Below, in pieces: positions 33,613 to 44,559 of a stretch of 60,000 nt of DNA. Position 1 is the first letter of the stretch. Every line of letters starts with the position of its first letter. This DNA comes from Polytrichum commune. Taxonomy: Eukaryota > Streptophyta > Polytrichopsida > Polytrichales > Polytrichaceae. The stretch spans positions 26,930,527 to 26,990,526 of the forward strand of contig OX485808.1 of the NCBI GenBank assembly GCA_950295325.1, written 5' to 3'. The notes under the pieces were generated by a model. It was not told where the DNA came from, did not search any database, and saw only the letters and a program-made list of their open reading frames with translations. The translations under genes and the position numbers were made by a program.

Positions 33613-33636
33613 TAAAAGACGTGTTTTGTAGTAGTG
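33613..33636 (-). repeat. CACTA right terminal inverted repeat
   Basis: 24 bp ending CGTGTTTTGTAGTAGTG, a perfect inverse match to the left end. GTT follows at 33637-33639. Confidence 0.93.
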
Positions 33637-33639
33637 GTT

Positions 33640-34515
33640 CTAGAAACACGGCCTTCACACCATCGACACTATCCAGTGCCAAGCCTAGTTGGCAAATGAT
33701 GTGGCATGCTTTAAAAGTGGAGGTTTAAAGGCTCAAGCATTGACCCCCCCCCCATCGGTACCTAGACATGAGGCAAGAATGTAGGACCTTTACAAGTGTT
33801 GCCTCCCGTCCTTGTGATTGGTTGCTTTTAGTCTTAGTTATTAGCCTCCCCACACCTGCTGGTGGTGAGGCCAGTCGGCGACTCCCACCAGCAAGGTTAA
33901 ACTTTTGAAGAGCTTTATAGCAATGGCAGCGACTGGTCGCATCGGTCCTACCACTCGCTCGTTCGTTGTTGTGATCAGAAATTTCACACGCCGGATAATT
34001 TCGTATTATTAGATAATCTCGAGCTAGATGATTCCGCACTGCTACAAAATATCGAGTGAGATAATTTCAAGCGAGATAAATCACCGTGTTTTCACCTTCG
34101 CAATGAGTGAGTCTACATAGAGGCCACAAATTCATATCTCTCTATAACTACATTGAATATGATATTTAAGCAAAGCTTACTATGTGGAATGACGCAATGC
34201 TATATCTATTTAATGTACATCTCATATTTTACCAACAAATGTAAAATTGATAGTTTGGACATTATAAAACATTGACAACTTTACTTGGTTAAAACTTGTT
34301 TCATTAGTAAAAGGATATAGCACCTTGTAAATCCAAATAGTAAGTCACACTAAATATCATATTTGACTAGTTGTCCATGGAGATTTTTTGGCATGATCGA
34401 TTAAAATTATATTCTTTCCAAGTCCGGTTGGTTACATGTTGCATGAACTTTCGGTTTTTTCTTCATTAATTTGAGGTATATTCTCTATATTCCTCTAGAA
34501 CGCTTGATAAGTTTT
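33640..34515. other. Intergenic DNA, no gene recognised
   Basis: Contains a 10-nt poly-C tract (33744-33753) and a 104-codon minus-strand frame (33725-34039) without domain motifs; nothing else. Confidence 0.45.
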
Positions 34516-34519
34516 GTGA

Positions 34520-34725
34520 GGTCTTGTTCAACCGGGTCATTTCTCAAACTCACCGGTTCATCTTTGTAACTTAAGGTACAAAATTATCGTGAAGTCTCAA
34601 ACTTCAACCGGGTTATCTCTCAAACTCACCGGTTCATCTTTGTAACTTTAGGTACCAAATTCTCATGAAGTCTCAAACTTCAAGGGGGTTATTTCTCATA
34701 ATCAACCAATTCATCTGTAACTAAT
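34520..34725. repeat. 75-bp tandem repeat, about 2.7 copies
   Basis: Anchor TCTCAAACTCACCGGTTCAT at 34542 and 34617, then TCTCATAATCAACCAATTCAT at 34693. Units also share TTTGTAACTTWAGGTAC and GAAGTCTCAAACTTCAA. Confidence 0.9.
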
Positions 34726-35809
34726 TGCCGGTTCTCCCTAGGTCTCGCCCACACTTACTAGCGGCAATGAACTGGAGTTCGCCCGTTCACTACTACCCAC
34801 CACCGGTATGTGTGGGCGGCCTGTTAGCTACGAGGGCACAAGGAGCTCCATTAACAAAAACCGATGGTAAGATAGATGAGCAGTAAGGCATTTATGCATG
34901 GGACAAAAGTATCCAACGTTCATTGCTTGGTAGATAAAACAATGGATATGTGTGAAAGTTATTTAACTAAAACCTACTCAAAAATCTCCGAAGCAAGTTC
35001 TTGTAGGTGCATTGGGATAGCCGGATGCCTCCGCCATAACCGAGGAAGCTTTACCTGGTTTTTAGGAAAGACTTTGGTTATTTGGTAAAGTCATACGCGG
35101 AGGGGGCAATAGGGCCACTTCGCACACGAGCCAAGAGGCATGATCATGAAGTTGTGAGAGCCCAAAAGAAAGTGTCCAAAGGCCGTCCCAACACACTTCC
35201 AAAATCATGTAGTATGGTCACAGACCCTCGAGTGTAGTGGGAAGTCATATGTGACCGGGCCCTCAACCAAATGTCATTTCAAGAAAGTTCTATTCATGCG
35301 GATCCTCACACACGATAAAATCAATTATATCAATGATTGTGAGCGTTCGGAGTGCCATGCATCTCCTGGTTTTATGTTAGGCCTACCTCCAAGAGGTGGT
35401 TTTTGAAAATAAACCAAATGACCATGAAACATGATCCATTTGGTGCCATGTAGGAATCCATGTAGACTTTACATCCATCTTGCATTCACTTACTCCGTTG
35501 GTCCCTCAAGCGGAGTGTAAAGCAAACTCGGACCGGCTCCGCCTTTTCCACCAATGAGAGTGCTTGAAGTGTAATGGTCACGGGCTCTCAGTCTCGTGTG
35601 TGAAGTGGCCCTTATGTCCATAAAGCCATGGGCATTTTCCTCTTTGTATTTATTACAGGTCAAATTACAGTGTGGAACTTCCACTGAGACCTTCCATGTT
35701 TCCCGTGATATCCCCATGTTTCTCGGGAACAAAATTTCCTCGGGTCTTGTGTATGATAAGGGTCGAGAGGGGTTTTTTCTTTCTAATACAATGAACACGG
35801 AGGACCAAA
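34726..35809. other. Intergenic DNA with weak inverted repeat
   Basis: AGGGCCACTTCGCACACGAG near 35112 is inverted near 35589-35611 (CTCGTGTGTGAAGTGGCCCT). The match spans about 20-25 bp, with no convincing target duplication. No gene was recognised. Confidence 0.45.
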
Positions 35810-36413
35810 TGCTAGTTACAAATGAACCGGTTGAGTTCGAGAAATAACCGGCTGAAGTTCAAGACCTTCGGGAAAATTACCGGTCGTTTTGAGGAATCTA
35901 GATAATGTACCTCTAATTAAGGCACCACGGGCCTTGGCTTGGTGGTTAGGGCTCATGGCCCCCAATGAGGAGGTTGTGGGTTCTATTCCCCATGCCGGCG
36001 TGGTGCTCACCACCTTAGTCCACCCAACTATGGTGGGGGTCCTTGGACCTTGTTGTATGGGTACCTCAAAGCCCTTTGGGGGGATACCATGTCCAGTATC
36101 TTCAAGGCGCTAGTGGCTAGCTAGGAACTAGTATTGTGTGTCACTATAGTGTCCATCCTCGAAAGGGGAGAGTAGTATTGTCCCAATGTCCCCTTGTCCG
36201 GTGGGCATCGGGTCATTGACGTTACGAACGGACACTTTATTCCCGCCGGCCCCTTGCTAAAAAGGGACCGGAGTTTCTATCTATCTATCTACCTCTAATT
36301 AATAAAGAAGAACTAAAAGATATCAACATGCACCTAGGTGGACTTGGAAACACTAGGATCTTGAGCAATCATGCCTAAAAACCTCCCCGAACATTGGTCC
36401 ATAATTTGAGACT
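35810..36413 (+). repeat. Dispersed repeat family, copy B, split by SINE
   Basis: TGCTAGTTACAAATGAACCGG at the left and GGACTTGGAAACACTAGG at the right align with 13725-13935, but about 380 bp are inserted at TACCTCTAATTAA. Removing the SINE and one target copy restores colinearity with copy A. Confidence 0.85.
35921..36289 (+). mobile_element. tRNA-derived SINE, 369 bp
   Basis: The head contains an A-box-like TGGCTTGGTGGTTAGGGCTC and, about 40 bp on, a B box GTGGGTTCTATTCCCC, the internal RNA polymerase III promoter pattern of tRNA-derived SINEs. A body unrelated to tRNA follows and the element ends in a (CTAT)n tail. A 13-bp target duplication TACCTCTAATTAA flanks it (35908-35920 and 36290-36302). 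It has no coding capacity; SINEs are copied by LINE reverse transcriptase. Confidence 0.9.
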
Positions 36414-37044
36414 CTCCTCAGTTCCCGCTTTGGAGGATGTCTTCATATGGACAACAACCCCTCTCTCGACCCTTGTCTAAGATAGAGGGTGCTTAAACCA
36501 ACACCCCACCCAAAAGCATGACTTATAAATGTTTCCCAATCATTAACGCTCTGCTACCTTGAACCATTCCCCATGAAAAAGGAGTGTTTGGGCCCACGGA
36601 GTGATAGGTTTAGGTGTCATACCGGCCTCCACTACCTTCATATAGAGTAGGTAATGGGTTCCACTTCATTTCGGGTTGGCTCAAGGTGGGTTAGGGTGGC
36701 TTGTCAATGCCTACTCTAGCCATTTGCCGAATGAAAAAAATATTTGAATTGAGAATTTTCCATCTTCAACTAGGCCATCTTCAGCTACCCTTTTGTGAAT
36801 GGCCTTCATACAGAGCTCGATGTCTTTATCTTGTGCTTGTCATTGTACTATGGATGTAGATTAGGCCGCTATGGTTGTTGTCATGTAGGCGATCTAATAG
36901 TTGTTGAGACTAAAAAGACATTTGAATTCAACAAAGAGGTCTTTCATCCAATTTAGTTTGTATTGTCGTGCTTTGAGGTCTTGTACGTGTTTGTGTCTAT
37001 TATTCTGCATTGATTTTTGTAGTAGGTGTTTATTTTTGTTAAAG
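36414..37044. other. Intergenic DNA, nothing recognised
   Basis: No domain-bearing frame; the interval ends at the target duplication of the foldback element. Confidence 0.45.
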
Positions 37045-37458
37045 CTTTGGAAGGGATCTCCGTATTTTAGTGCTACGAGCGTTTGTAGGACGCCTCCCGT
37101 GGGCAACGTTCATGCTCGGGCAGCCCGTTCTCGTCCTCCCGTCCCGACCCGTCCTCCCGTCCTGACCCATCTTACCTGCCCGAATTGGCCTTCCTGCCCG
37201 ACGCGTCCTCCATCCTGCCCGACGCGGCTTTCCACCTGTCCAACTGTCCACGTGTCTGTCGAGCTGTCCACCCGTCTGTCCATCCGTCATATCCGTCTCC
37301 ACCACTACCCCACACCGAACCCGAGCTCCGTCATTCTTCCTTGCTCACGCCACTAGACAGCTCTGGAGCGAGTGAGGAAGTTGGGGAAGGTTGTTGCATT
37401 GCTAGTTTAGGGTTTGGAAGAGTTGTAACTTTGATTGATGTTGTCTTAGTCGCCTGCC

Positions 37459-37581
37459 ATGGAGGTGGACATTGTGGATCTGGGAGGGAAATGTGTCTCT
37501 TTCGAAGAAGGGTTTGATTTTGTAATAGAGGAGGCCACGGAAGATGTACAGGACGGACAGGGTTTAGTTTCAGATCTAGAA
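37459..37581 (+). pseudogene. Captured first-exon fragment, copy 1
   Basis: ATG-initiated frame MEVDIVDLGGKCVSFEEGFD continuing FVIEEATEDVQDGQG to LVSDLEI, with the same leader as the other three copies in the element. The source gene was not recognised. It is acidic with no signal peptide. Confidence 0.6.
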
Positions 37582-37730
37582 ATTCTTCTGTCATTCTTCT
37601 GTCATTTTTCCTTGCTCACGCCACTGGACAGCTTCGGAGCGAGTGAGGAAGCTGGGGAAAGGCTGTTGCATTGCTAGTTTAGGATTTGGAAGAGTTGTAA
37701 TTTTGATCGACGTTGTCCTAGTCGATCGCC

Positions 37731-37913
37731 ATGGAGGTGGACATTGTGGATCTGGGAGGGAAATGTGTCTCTTTCGAAAAAGGATTTGATTTTGTCATAC
37801 AGGAGGCCACGGAAGATCTACAGGACGGACAAGGTTTAGTTTCAGATCTGGAAATTCCTGTAGGTACAATTGTCCACAAGGACACCAATACGTGCTTGAA
37901 AGCTGGTGCATAA
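37731..37913 (+). pseudogene. Captured first-exon fragment, copy 2
   Basis: Tandem partner of copy 1 (MEVDIVDLGGKCVSFEKGFD), running past the arm boundary at 37857 into unique sequence (PVGTIVHKDTNTCLKAGA) before a stop. Downstream in another frame is RFRVRDVTLENMRARLQIPP, possibly further captured coding sequence. Confidence 0.55.
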
Positions 37914-38761
37914 GAAAGGTTTAGGGTGCGGGATGTAACTCTTGAAAATATGCGGGCGAGGTTGCAGATCCCACCCCCTGGGCCCTTTGACAAGACAAAC
38001 ATTTATTGGGAGGAGAAAATCAACCAAGGACGGGGTAGGATCAACCCTAGATGCTAGGACAGTGAAAAAAAAAATAGTACAAAGACACCTCTTGTTCCAC
38101 CTTTAGTTGTCCAGTTGTTTGTACAGCCTCTGATTCTGATACAAGCTGTCCTAAAAATCTCACAGGGCAACCACTCCCAATAGGACAGACAAAACAAAGG
38201 AGGGCAAGTAGATTGCAAGCCAGTCTAACCTCTAAACGAGGATGCCAATGCAATTTTGTGGCGAAGCAACTGTATATGGACAACACTTTATGTGAAATTT
38301 AGTACCATAAAATTAACCATTTCAACAAGGTTGGACAAGCCTGTCATGGGAGTTTAGATTATGTTAGGACAACACTGAAAACAATGGATGTTGCATAGAT
38401 TGATATATGACATTGATAGGATACATTACAATGTTACTTAATTCAATGAGGAAGGCATAAAGTCTTTCCAGGACACCAATGTTGTACATGTCCTGTCATA
38501 TTTTACTAAATTGCTTGTTTTCCGAAAATTCCCAATTGCCGAAGTTTCACTTACATTCAAAATTCAACAAACAATGACACTTTATTGAAAATGGGTAGGA
38601 GCCAATGTATCAATACTCATGTGTCCGAAGTGGACATGTAATGGTTCTCACCTATCATAAATGTGTCCTATTATGATTCAACATTATATTGGTTCTACCT
38701 TGTCTTATTGTAACATCCCACACCATTATTCTAAAAAATAGCACTAAACTCCACAACGTTA

Positions 38762-39136
38762 TCAACGATTGCATTGCACTCGCCTTCCACCACCAAAATT
38801 TGTGTCATTTGACGCGTCCAACCATATGACACAAAGATCATCCTCTTTGTCCATAGCCAACATATCCAAGCAGACATTCCAGAAACAAGCTCTCATCCAG
38901 GACGAGGCCTCAGCCTGCATGGCCTCAAACCCATTACATGTCCTCATAACTTCCAGATCGGAAACTAACATGTACAATCGTCTGTCCTCATAATCGTCCG
39001 TCCTGGCAAGAATTTCCAGATCTGAAACTAAACCTTGTCCGTCCTGTAGATCTTCCGTGGCCTCCTGTATGACAAAATCAAATTCTTTTTCGAAAGAGAC
39101 ACATTTCCCTCCCAGATCCACAATGTCCACCTCCAT
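38762..39136 (-). CDS. Intact 124-codon frame in foldback element
   Basis: Starts in the inner copy of the captured exon on the right arm (MEVDIVDLGGKCVSFEKEFD) and continues into the unique centre (ARTDDYEDRRLYMLVSDLEV, then CVIWLDASNDTNFGGG) to a stop. Being open across the arm/centre junction, it could give a chimeric short protein, but no family is recognised. A chance frame cannot be excluded. Confidence 0.35.
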   Translation of the reverse strand: MEVDIVDLGGKCVSFEKEFDFVIQEATEDLQDGQGLVSDLEILARTDDYEDRRLYMLVSDLEVMRTCNGFEAMQAEASSWMRACFWNVCLDMLAMDKEDDLCVIWLDASNDTNFGGGRRVQCNR

Positions 39137-39189
39137 GGTGATCGACTAGGACAACGTCGATCAAAATTACAACTCTTCCAAATCCTAAA

Positions 39190-39408
39190 CTAGCAATGCA
39201 ACAGCCTTTCCCCAGCTTCCTCACTCGCTCCGAAGCTGTCCAGTGGCGTGAGCAAGGAAAAATGACAGAAGAATGACAGAAGAATTTCTAGATCTGAAAC
39301 TAAACCCTGTCCGTCCTGTACATCTTCCGTGGCCTCCTCTATTACAAAATCAAACCCTTCTTCGAAAGAGACACATTTCCCTCCCAGATCCACAATGTCC
39401 ACCTCCAT
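39190..39408 (-). pseudogene. Captured first-exon fragment, outer right-arm copy
   Basis: Inverted counterpart of the 37459 copy; the 72-codon frame is identical in protein sequence to that of the left arm (37459-37677). Confidence 0.6.
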
Positions 39409-39807
39409 GGCAGGCGACTAAGACAACATCAATAAAAGTTACAACTCTTCCAAACCCTAAACTAGCAATGCAACAACCTTCTCCAACTTCCTCACTCGCT
39501 CCAGAGCTGTCTAGTGGCGTGAGCAAGGAAGAATGACGGAGCTCGGGTTCGGTGTGGGGTAGTGGTGGAGACGGATATGACGGATGGACAGACGCGTGGA
39601 CAGCTCGACAGGCGGAAAGCCGCGTCGGGCAGGACGGAGGACACGGGCAGGAAGGCCAATTCGGGCAGGTAAGACGGGTCAAGACGGGAGGACGGGAGGA
39701 CGGGTCGGGACAGGAGGACAGGAACGGGCTGCCCGAGCATGAACGCTGCCCACGGGAGGCGTCCTACAAACGCTCGTAGCACTAAAATATGGAGATCCCT
39801 TTGGAAG

Positions 39808-42800
39808 AATCATGTAAGTCATTCTTTTAAAATAAAGGTGTTGGAAATGGAGTTGTTAAAAAGATGACAATGAATGATACCATGCTTTTGATTGGTTGGT
39901 TTAAAATTTTAAAGAATGAAAGGGTGCCCAAAATTACCATAACTTTTTAAAATTACCCCCAATTATAATACCATGTGTTCTCAAGTAGTGCCATTAAAAT
40001 ACATAGAGTGAACTCCCCGAGCCTTGTTGTTGTCTTAAGGTTTTGTTTTGATACTAAATAATAACATTGCTATGATTTGCAATACAAATTGCATAATGTG
40101 CCTCACCTTTAGGATTGTATAAAAGCTTCATGCGTTGATATTCTCATTCTTTGCTAGTTTGTTACCATAACTCCTTCTAAGTTCACTTTATGCTAACATA
40201 TGTATATACATGCTTCTTCTTCTTCATGCACATAAAGTTGAAAAGATGATATTTTTGGAACTTCTTCAAATGTTCGACACTTCTTAATAAATCTTCAAGG
40301 TGTTAGTTCAAAATCACTTTAGCATAAGAATGTTGAGTGTGGTAGTAGTTTCCAAAAAATTCTTCAAAATTGCTCATCCCATGTCATATTATCTACATAT
40401 CAATATAAATTTTTATTTGCACTACATTTAAAATCCTTGAATGCAAACTTATTATATGTTGTAGGTTAACTTTTTCAAATGAAAAGCTCAAGAAGTGTTT
40501 AGTTTTGGTGTGTCATAGCAGACCAACGAGATGGTTCAATGTTGAGTTGCCACATTAACCGAAATCCATGGCATATATGGCATATTGAATATCATAGCCA
40601 ACAATGAATAGGATGACACATCAAGGACTAAAGTGAGTAGCTAGTAGTGACCGATACGAATTTATTGAAAATATATGTAATTTGAAATTTCACAAAGGAT
40701 TCCAAATGACTTCATTGTACATTGTTGATTACTATTAATCATAACAAAATTTAAAAAACACATAACATAAATTATAATCTATTGCACCTAAACATAAATA
40801 CAAACCATAACACTATAGAAGATGCAATCGATGTCTTATATAAGTACAACAACAATTTATAACCACTTTCATAAGGAGACAATAAGTATTTTATAGAGAT
40901 ACTAGTGAATGTGTATCAATTATTGGCCCAAATTAAATCCGACTTTCCCTAGTACAGAAGACGGTCATATAAGACTACATGTTTAAATATCCCTTGAGAC
41001 GGAGAGTCCAAGTGAATAAATGAACGGGTGAACAAGATGAGTCAATGTCTTCTATATTGTGCATAAAACATTCTCTTGTATATGCATGGGTTTTATTTGT
41101 AAATTCTCCACCATTATGAGTAAGTTCAAAGTCAAAACACAACTTTATAAAAGTGGTACTCACATTAATTAAATCATGCAACTCACAACAATAAACATCA
41201 AATTGGAAAAAGAAAAGAAAAGAAAAGAAAAAGGGTCCATGTTGATACTTCTAATGTGCATTGTTGTAGGTTGATCATGAATAATGCGACTTGCACTAAA
41301 ATAGATCGTAATTTCTTAAGAGTTGGCATTCTTAGAATGGACTCAAAGCAAAGGCCAATTTAGGGCCTATGCAACCCTTGAGAACAAGGCCACCCCATTA
41401 TGAACATTGGATGAGAAGTCTAAGCTCTAGTTTCATACTCACATCCACCCTTGTCTCATTGGAAGTGCTCCTAAATCATAGTTGTGAGTACCAATCCATA
41501 TAACTTGAATTTAGACCTCAAAGGAGAGGGCATTTTCTCATTCTTTGCATGTGTGGTTTTCGTTGACTATGTACAAAAGGTCTTAACACCAAACAATAAA
41601 CGTAATGGAGTCAATTTGAGTTCATTGAAATTGGACTTGAGTCATGACTTCAAATTGACATCAAATGTACCTAGCTACATTCAATTGGAACCCTCACATA
41701 AAGACCTTCTAGAACAATCCGCAACAACATTAGGAACATCCAAATTATTTTCCCCCCTTTCCCATGATGATGTATGCATGATTCATCGTTTAAGACCATG
41801 GTGACAAAAGTTTGGAACTCCTTTTAGATAAAGAATTTCTTTTGCTAACCAAATTTGACTACCAATATCTACATTGAATGAAATGAAATGATATTTATTT
41901 CCAAGTTTAGGAAGCCGACATGTGTACGAGTTCAACACAATTGCAACCCTAACATATAGTCATCCTTTGAAAGATTCCGAAAGATTCCACTATAACATTG
42001 GGAATATTCCGCTTCAATTCATCATAGTGATAACGACATCCTCCGCTAAAGTCTTGTGTGACTACATATTTTTGACAACCACACAAGTTGAAAGTGAAAA
42101 TGCTAGAACCCCTAATATAGTACTAACAAAACATCCTTCTTCTACCACATTTGACCCCACAATACCTACGTAGTACGTTCAAATAACAATTCCGACATAA
42201 AGTTGTTCCGGAACATTCCACTCTAGGTTTAGGAGTGCTCCTTTTGATTATAAGTATTATAATAAACACTCTCCCCTTTCTCATGACTCGACCAAGCCTT
42301 CGTGACAGCCATGTCTCATACTAAGTTGAAGGTGAAAGCTTTGGGAAGTTGTGCCAATTTGACTCAACCCAAATGCATTTGTTCAATGAAATGAAATGAA
42401 TTGATGTCAAAGTCCAAGAAGCTGAAAAGGTTAATACGACTAGAACCGGGCTAACAGAAAGTGCATCATGATGGTTTCAAACCAACTAATTCTCTAGAGT
42501 GGCGGAGTGCAGTAGCCTCTGTGAGATAGAGGCGAATGTCAACTTGGTGATTCAATGGAATTAAAGACTTGAGGTTCCTTAGGACTACATTCTCAATCGC
42601 AACCCTAACATACAGTTGGTCGTCCTTTGAGAACATTCCTCTCCAACATTTTACCTACACACACTCGAATATAATTATTATCGTTACATAAAGATAACAT
42701 TCTCCCCAGCCTTGCAAAGTCTCTCCAAATCACCATATACATGCTGCAGCCGTTTGTTAGTGATGGGTAAACTACATAAATAAGTAAAAGCTATATCAAT

Positions 42801-42840
42801 AACATAACAATGACAATAAGTTGAAAACAAACTTACTATT
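39808..42840. other. Intergenic DNA, no gene recognised
   Basis: Holds an (AAAAG)n microsatellite at 41208-41233, a 106-codon plus-strand frame (41484-41804) without domain motifs, and a diverged direct repeat. The repeat runs from GCAACCCTAACATATAGTCA at 41943 and GCAACCCTAACATACAGTTG at 42599 to AACACTCTCCCC-like ends. Confidence 0.45.
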
Positions 42841-42881
42841 GTTACCCCCCAAGTCATTGTGGAGTTATGAACAGAGGTCTT

Positions 42882-43220
42882 GGGGGGGGGGGGTAGTCAT
42901 TGGTTGGAGTAGCAATATACGTGCGAACAAATGATAGGGTATTTAAAAAACACGGGAGCAAAAAATTATAATTGGGCTTAAGAGTAATATAGGGTATCAA
43001 AAATGGCATTGGACATCTTTAAAGTACTATAGGGTATGGAATAATAGGTAATTTGGAATTATAAGTAATGCAAGCCATTTTTCTATTAACCCAAAGTAGA
43101 AATTTACATAATGATAGCATGTGAAAAAAAGAAGAGAATTGAAAGTAATACCCCCCTATAAAATAGTGGTTGTTCGCACCTATATCCTTAACTTTTTAAC
43201 ACACTACCCCCCCCCCCCCC
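42882..43220. mobile_element. Poly-G-tipped MITE-like element 1, 339 bp
   Basis: Begins with 12 G then TAGT and ends ACTA then 14 C. ATATACGTGCGAACAA on the left is inverted on the right as TTGTTCGCACCTATAT. ACAGAGGTCTT (42871-42881) and ACAGAGGTCGT (43224-43234) flank it as a likely, imperfect target duplication. It is non-coding, and the superfamily was not assigned. Confidence 0.65.
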
Positions 43221-43271
43221 GAGACAGAGGTCGTGTGGTCGTGGGCATACCAAACCCCAAGCCATCTACTC

Positions 43272-44021
43272 GGGGGGGGGGGCACTCATAGTAAAGTTTT
43301 GGAGACACCTGCAATAACCACTTATTTGCAAGGGGGGTATTATCTATAAGAATTAGAATATTAGGAGTCCTTAAAGTAGAAAAAAATCTATTGAGCTTAA
43401 AATTTTAGTACCCGATTGGTAATTAGAAATCTAGAATGCATTCGATATTAAATACCTTTTTTTTCTTACAAATTTTTGATAGCCTTTAATTTTTAGCGGA
43501 GGGTGGGGGGTGGTGCATTGTGAATTGGCATTTTAACAACGGGATTGCATTGTTGTGGTATGACAAGAAGAAAACACAATGAAAATTAATTACACCAACA
43601 AGATTGTAATGGAGAATGCAAGTAGAGTGCAACCTTAAGATTTAGTGTGTTAAGAAACACAACTGTCTAACATTTGTAGGATAGCAAGAGTTCGTACAAC
43701 ATTTGCAAAAGAATTTCAAACATCGAATATTATGTCAAATATACCCCTACGTGTTAACGTTTAAAAATAATGGAGTTCAAAGTATTCTTAATAAAGAGAA
43801 ACCTTCATGGAATAAAATTGAGCCCCCCATCTTCTTTGATGAAGCAAAATGTGATCCCTTGCACATGTTATATTGCATGGTATATTTTTCTATAATCAGT
43901 TTCCAACATTAATTCGCCCCCTATATTTTATATAGAATTCTTCAAAATTTACCTCGAATGAATATTAAATACCCTATATTTTATCACATGTCAATTCTAA
44001 AATACTGCTAATGCGCCCCCC
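43272..44021. mobile_element. Poly-G-tipped MITE-like element 2, about 750 bp
   Basis: Begins with 11 G then CACTCATAGTAAAG and ends CTGCTAATGCG then 6 C, followed by a further 13 G. Internal parallels with element 1 include GGGGGGTATT and ATAGGGTATTT words near both ends. It sits where repeat copy 1 is broken relative to copy 2. Target duplication unclear. Confidence 0.5.
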
Positions 44022-44559
44022 GGGGGGGGGGGGGCTATCTGATTTAGAGAGCCCTATGCTACGGTGCATAGAACCATTTGGGTACCCCAAACAAGAATTG
44101 ATGGATGAAATTTTAGAGGATGAATAATCATTGATTGCATAATGAAGTAGTTGGTTGTTCATCCTAGTTGTATGAAAGGTATTGTGTGGAATTTTAGAGG
44201 TTCCCTTAGCATTCCCTAATTCCCTTCCGGAGTTCCCCGAAGTTACATGCACCATATATTTATGTATATTCATAAACCTGCAAACACATGCTTGTCAATG
44301 ATTAGTGTCATGATGAATAGTGCTAGTGCCTTCAATGAATAATGTTGCTATAAATAACATTTCAATGAATAGTGCCGGTGCTTTTAATGAATCTTGCAAC
44401 TATGAATAATATTTTCAATGAATAGTGCCGAGATGAACACGACTTTCGAGATCTTTTGATGGCACTACTTTCATAGCGTGAAGAATTTTAGTATCACCTA
44501 CAATAAAATCCCACATGCACTATTAGCCCTCCCTAGATAATTGGGATAAGCAGTGTAGT

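Larger units (their letters stand above)
19890..33636. mobile_element. Complete CACTA (En/Spm) element, 13.7 kb
   Basis: The left end reads CACTACTACAAAACACGTCT and continues TTTA. The right end is its exact reverse complement for 24 bp. Flanking GTT triplets (19887-19889 and 33637-33639) are the 3-bp target duplication expected of CACTA transposons. Inside are, left to right, a repeat-rich subterminal region, a minus-strand accessory gene (21058-22395), an unidentified two-exon minus gene (24412-24955), exon-like plus-strand fragments (25.2-25.7 kb), a zinc-domain/SET fusion gene (27327-28209) and a decayed tnp2-type transposase (28809-33253). The intact termini and TSD show integration as a unit. 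The broken transposase means movement would now need enzyme from elsewhere. Confidence 0.93.
37054..39798. mobile_element. Foldback Pack-MULE-like element, 2.7 kb
   Basis: Arms of about 800 bp (37054-37857 and 39010-39798) are inverted copies, starting GGATCTCCGTATTTTAGTGC and ending in its complement. The 9-bp direct repeat CTTTGGAAG flanks the element (37045-37053 and 39799-39807); a 9-bp target duplication is the mark of Mutator-like elements. The outer arm is C-rich on the plus strand (CGTCCTCCCGTCC-like words). The inner arm contains, twice in tandem, what looks like a gene 5' end: a leader (GAGTGAGGAAGCTGGGGA...) and ATG exon. No transposase is encoded, so it is non-autonomous. The 1152-bp centre (37858-39009) differs from the arms. 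Confidence 0.9.
42850..44250 (+). repeat. Repeat family X, copy 1, interrupted twice
   Basis: Segments 42850-42881, 43221-43271 and 44035-44250 align in order with the uninterrupted copy at 44560-44875: GTCATTGTGGAGTTATGAAC, then GTGTGGTCGTGGGCA...AGCCATC, then CCCTATGCTACGG...GGATGAATAATCA and GAGGTTCCC. The two intervening blocks are poly-G-tipped elements. Confidence 0.75.

Noticed and set aside
35095-35612. Possible MITE with 20-25 bp inverted ends
   Set aside because: The match does not extend beyond about 25 bp, ends are not sharp and no target duplication was found. Kept only as a note in the intergenic entry.
35931-36010. tRNA gene
   Set aside because: A and B boxes are present, but the sequence cannot form a full cloverleaf with acceptor stem and it has a long non-tRNA body, tail and target duplication. 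It is a SINE head.
37039-37356. Pro/Arg-rich proteins on both strands of the foldback arms
   Set aside because: They arise from C-rich tandem words in the arm; both strands give open frames because of composition, with no domain.
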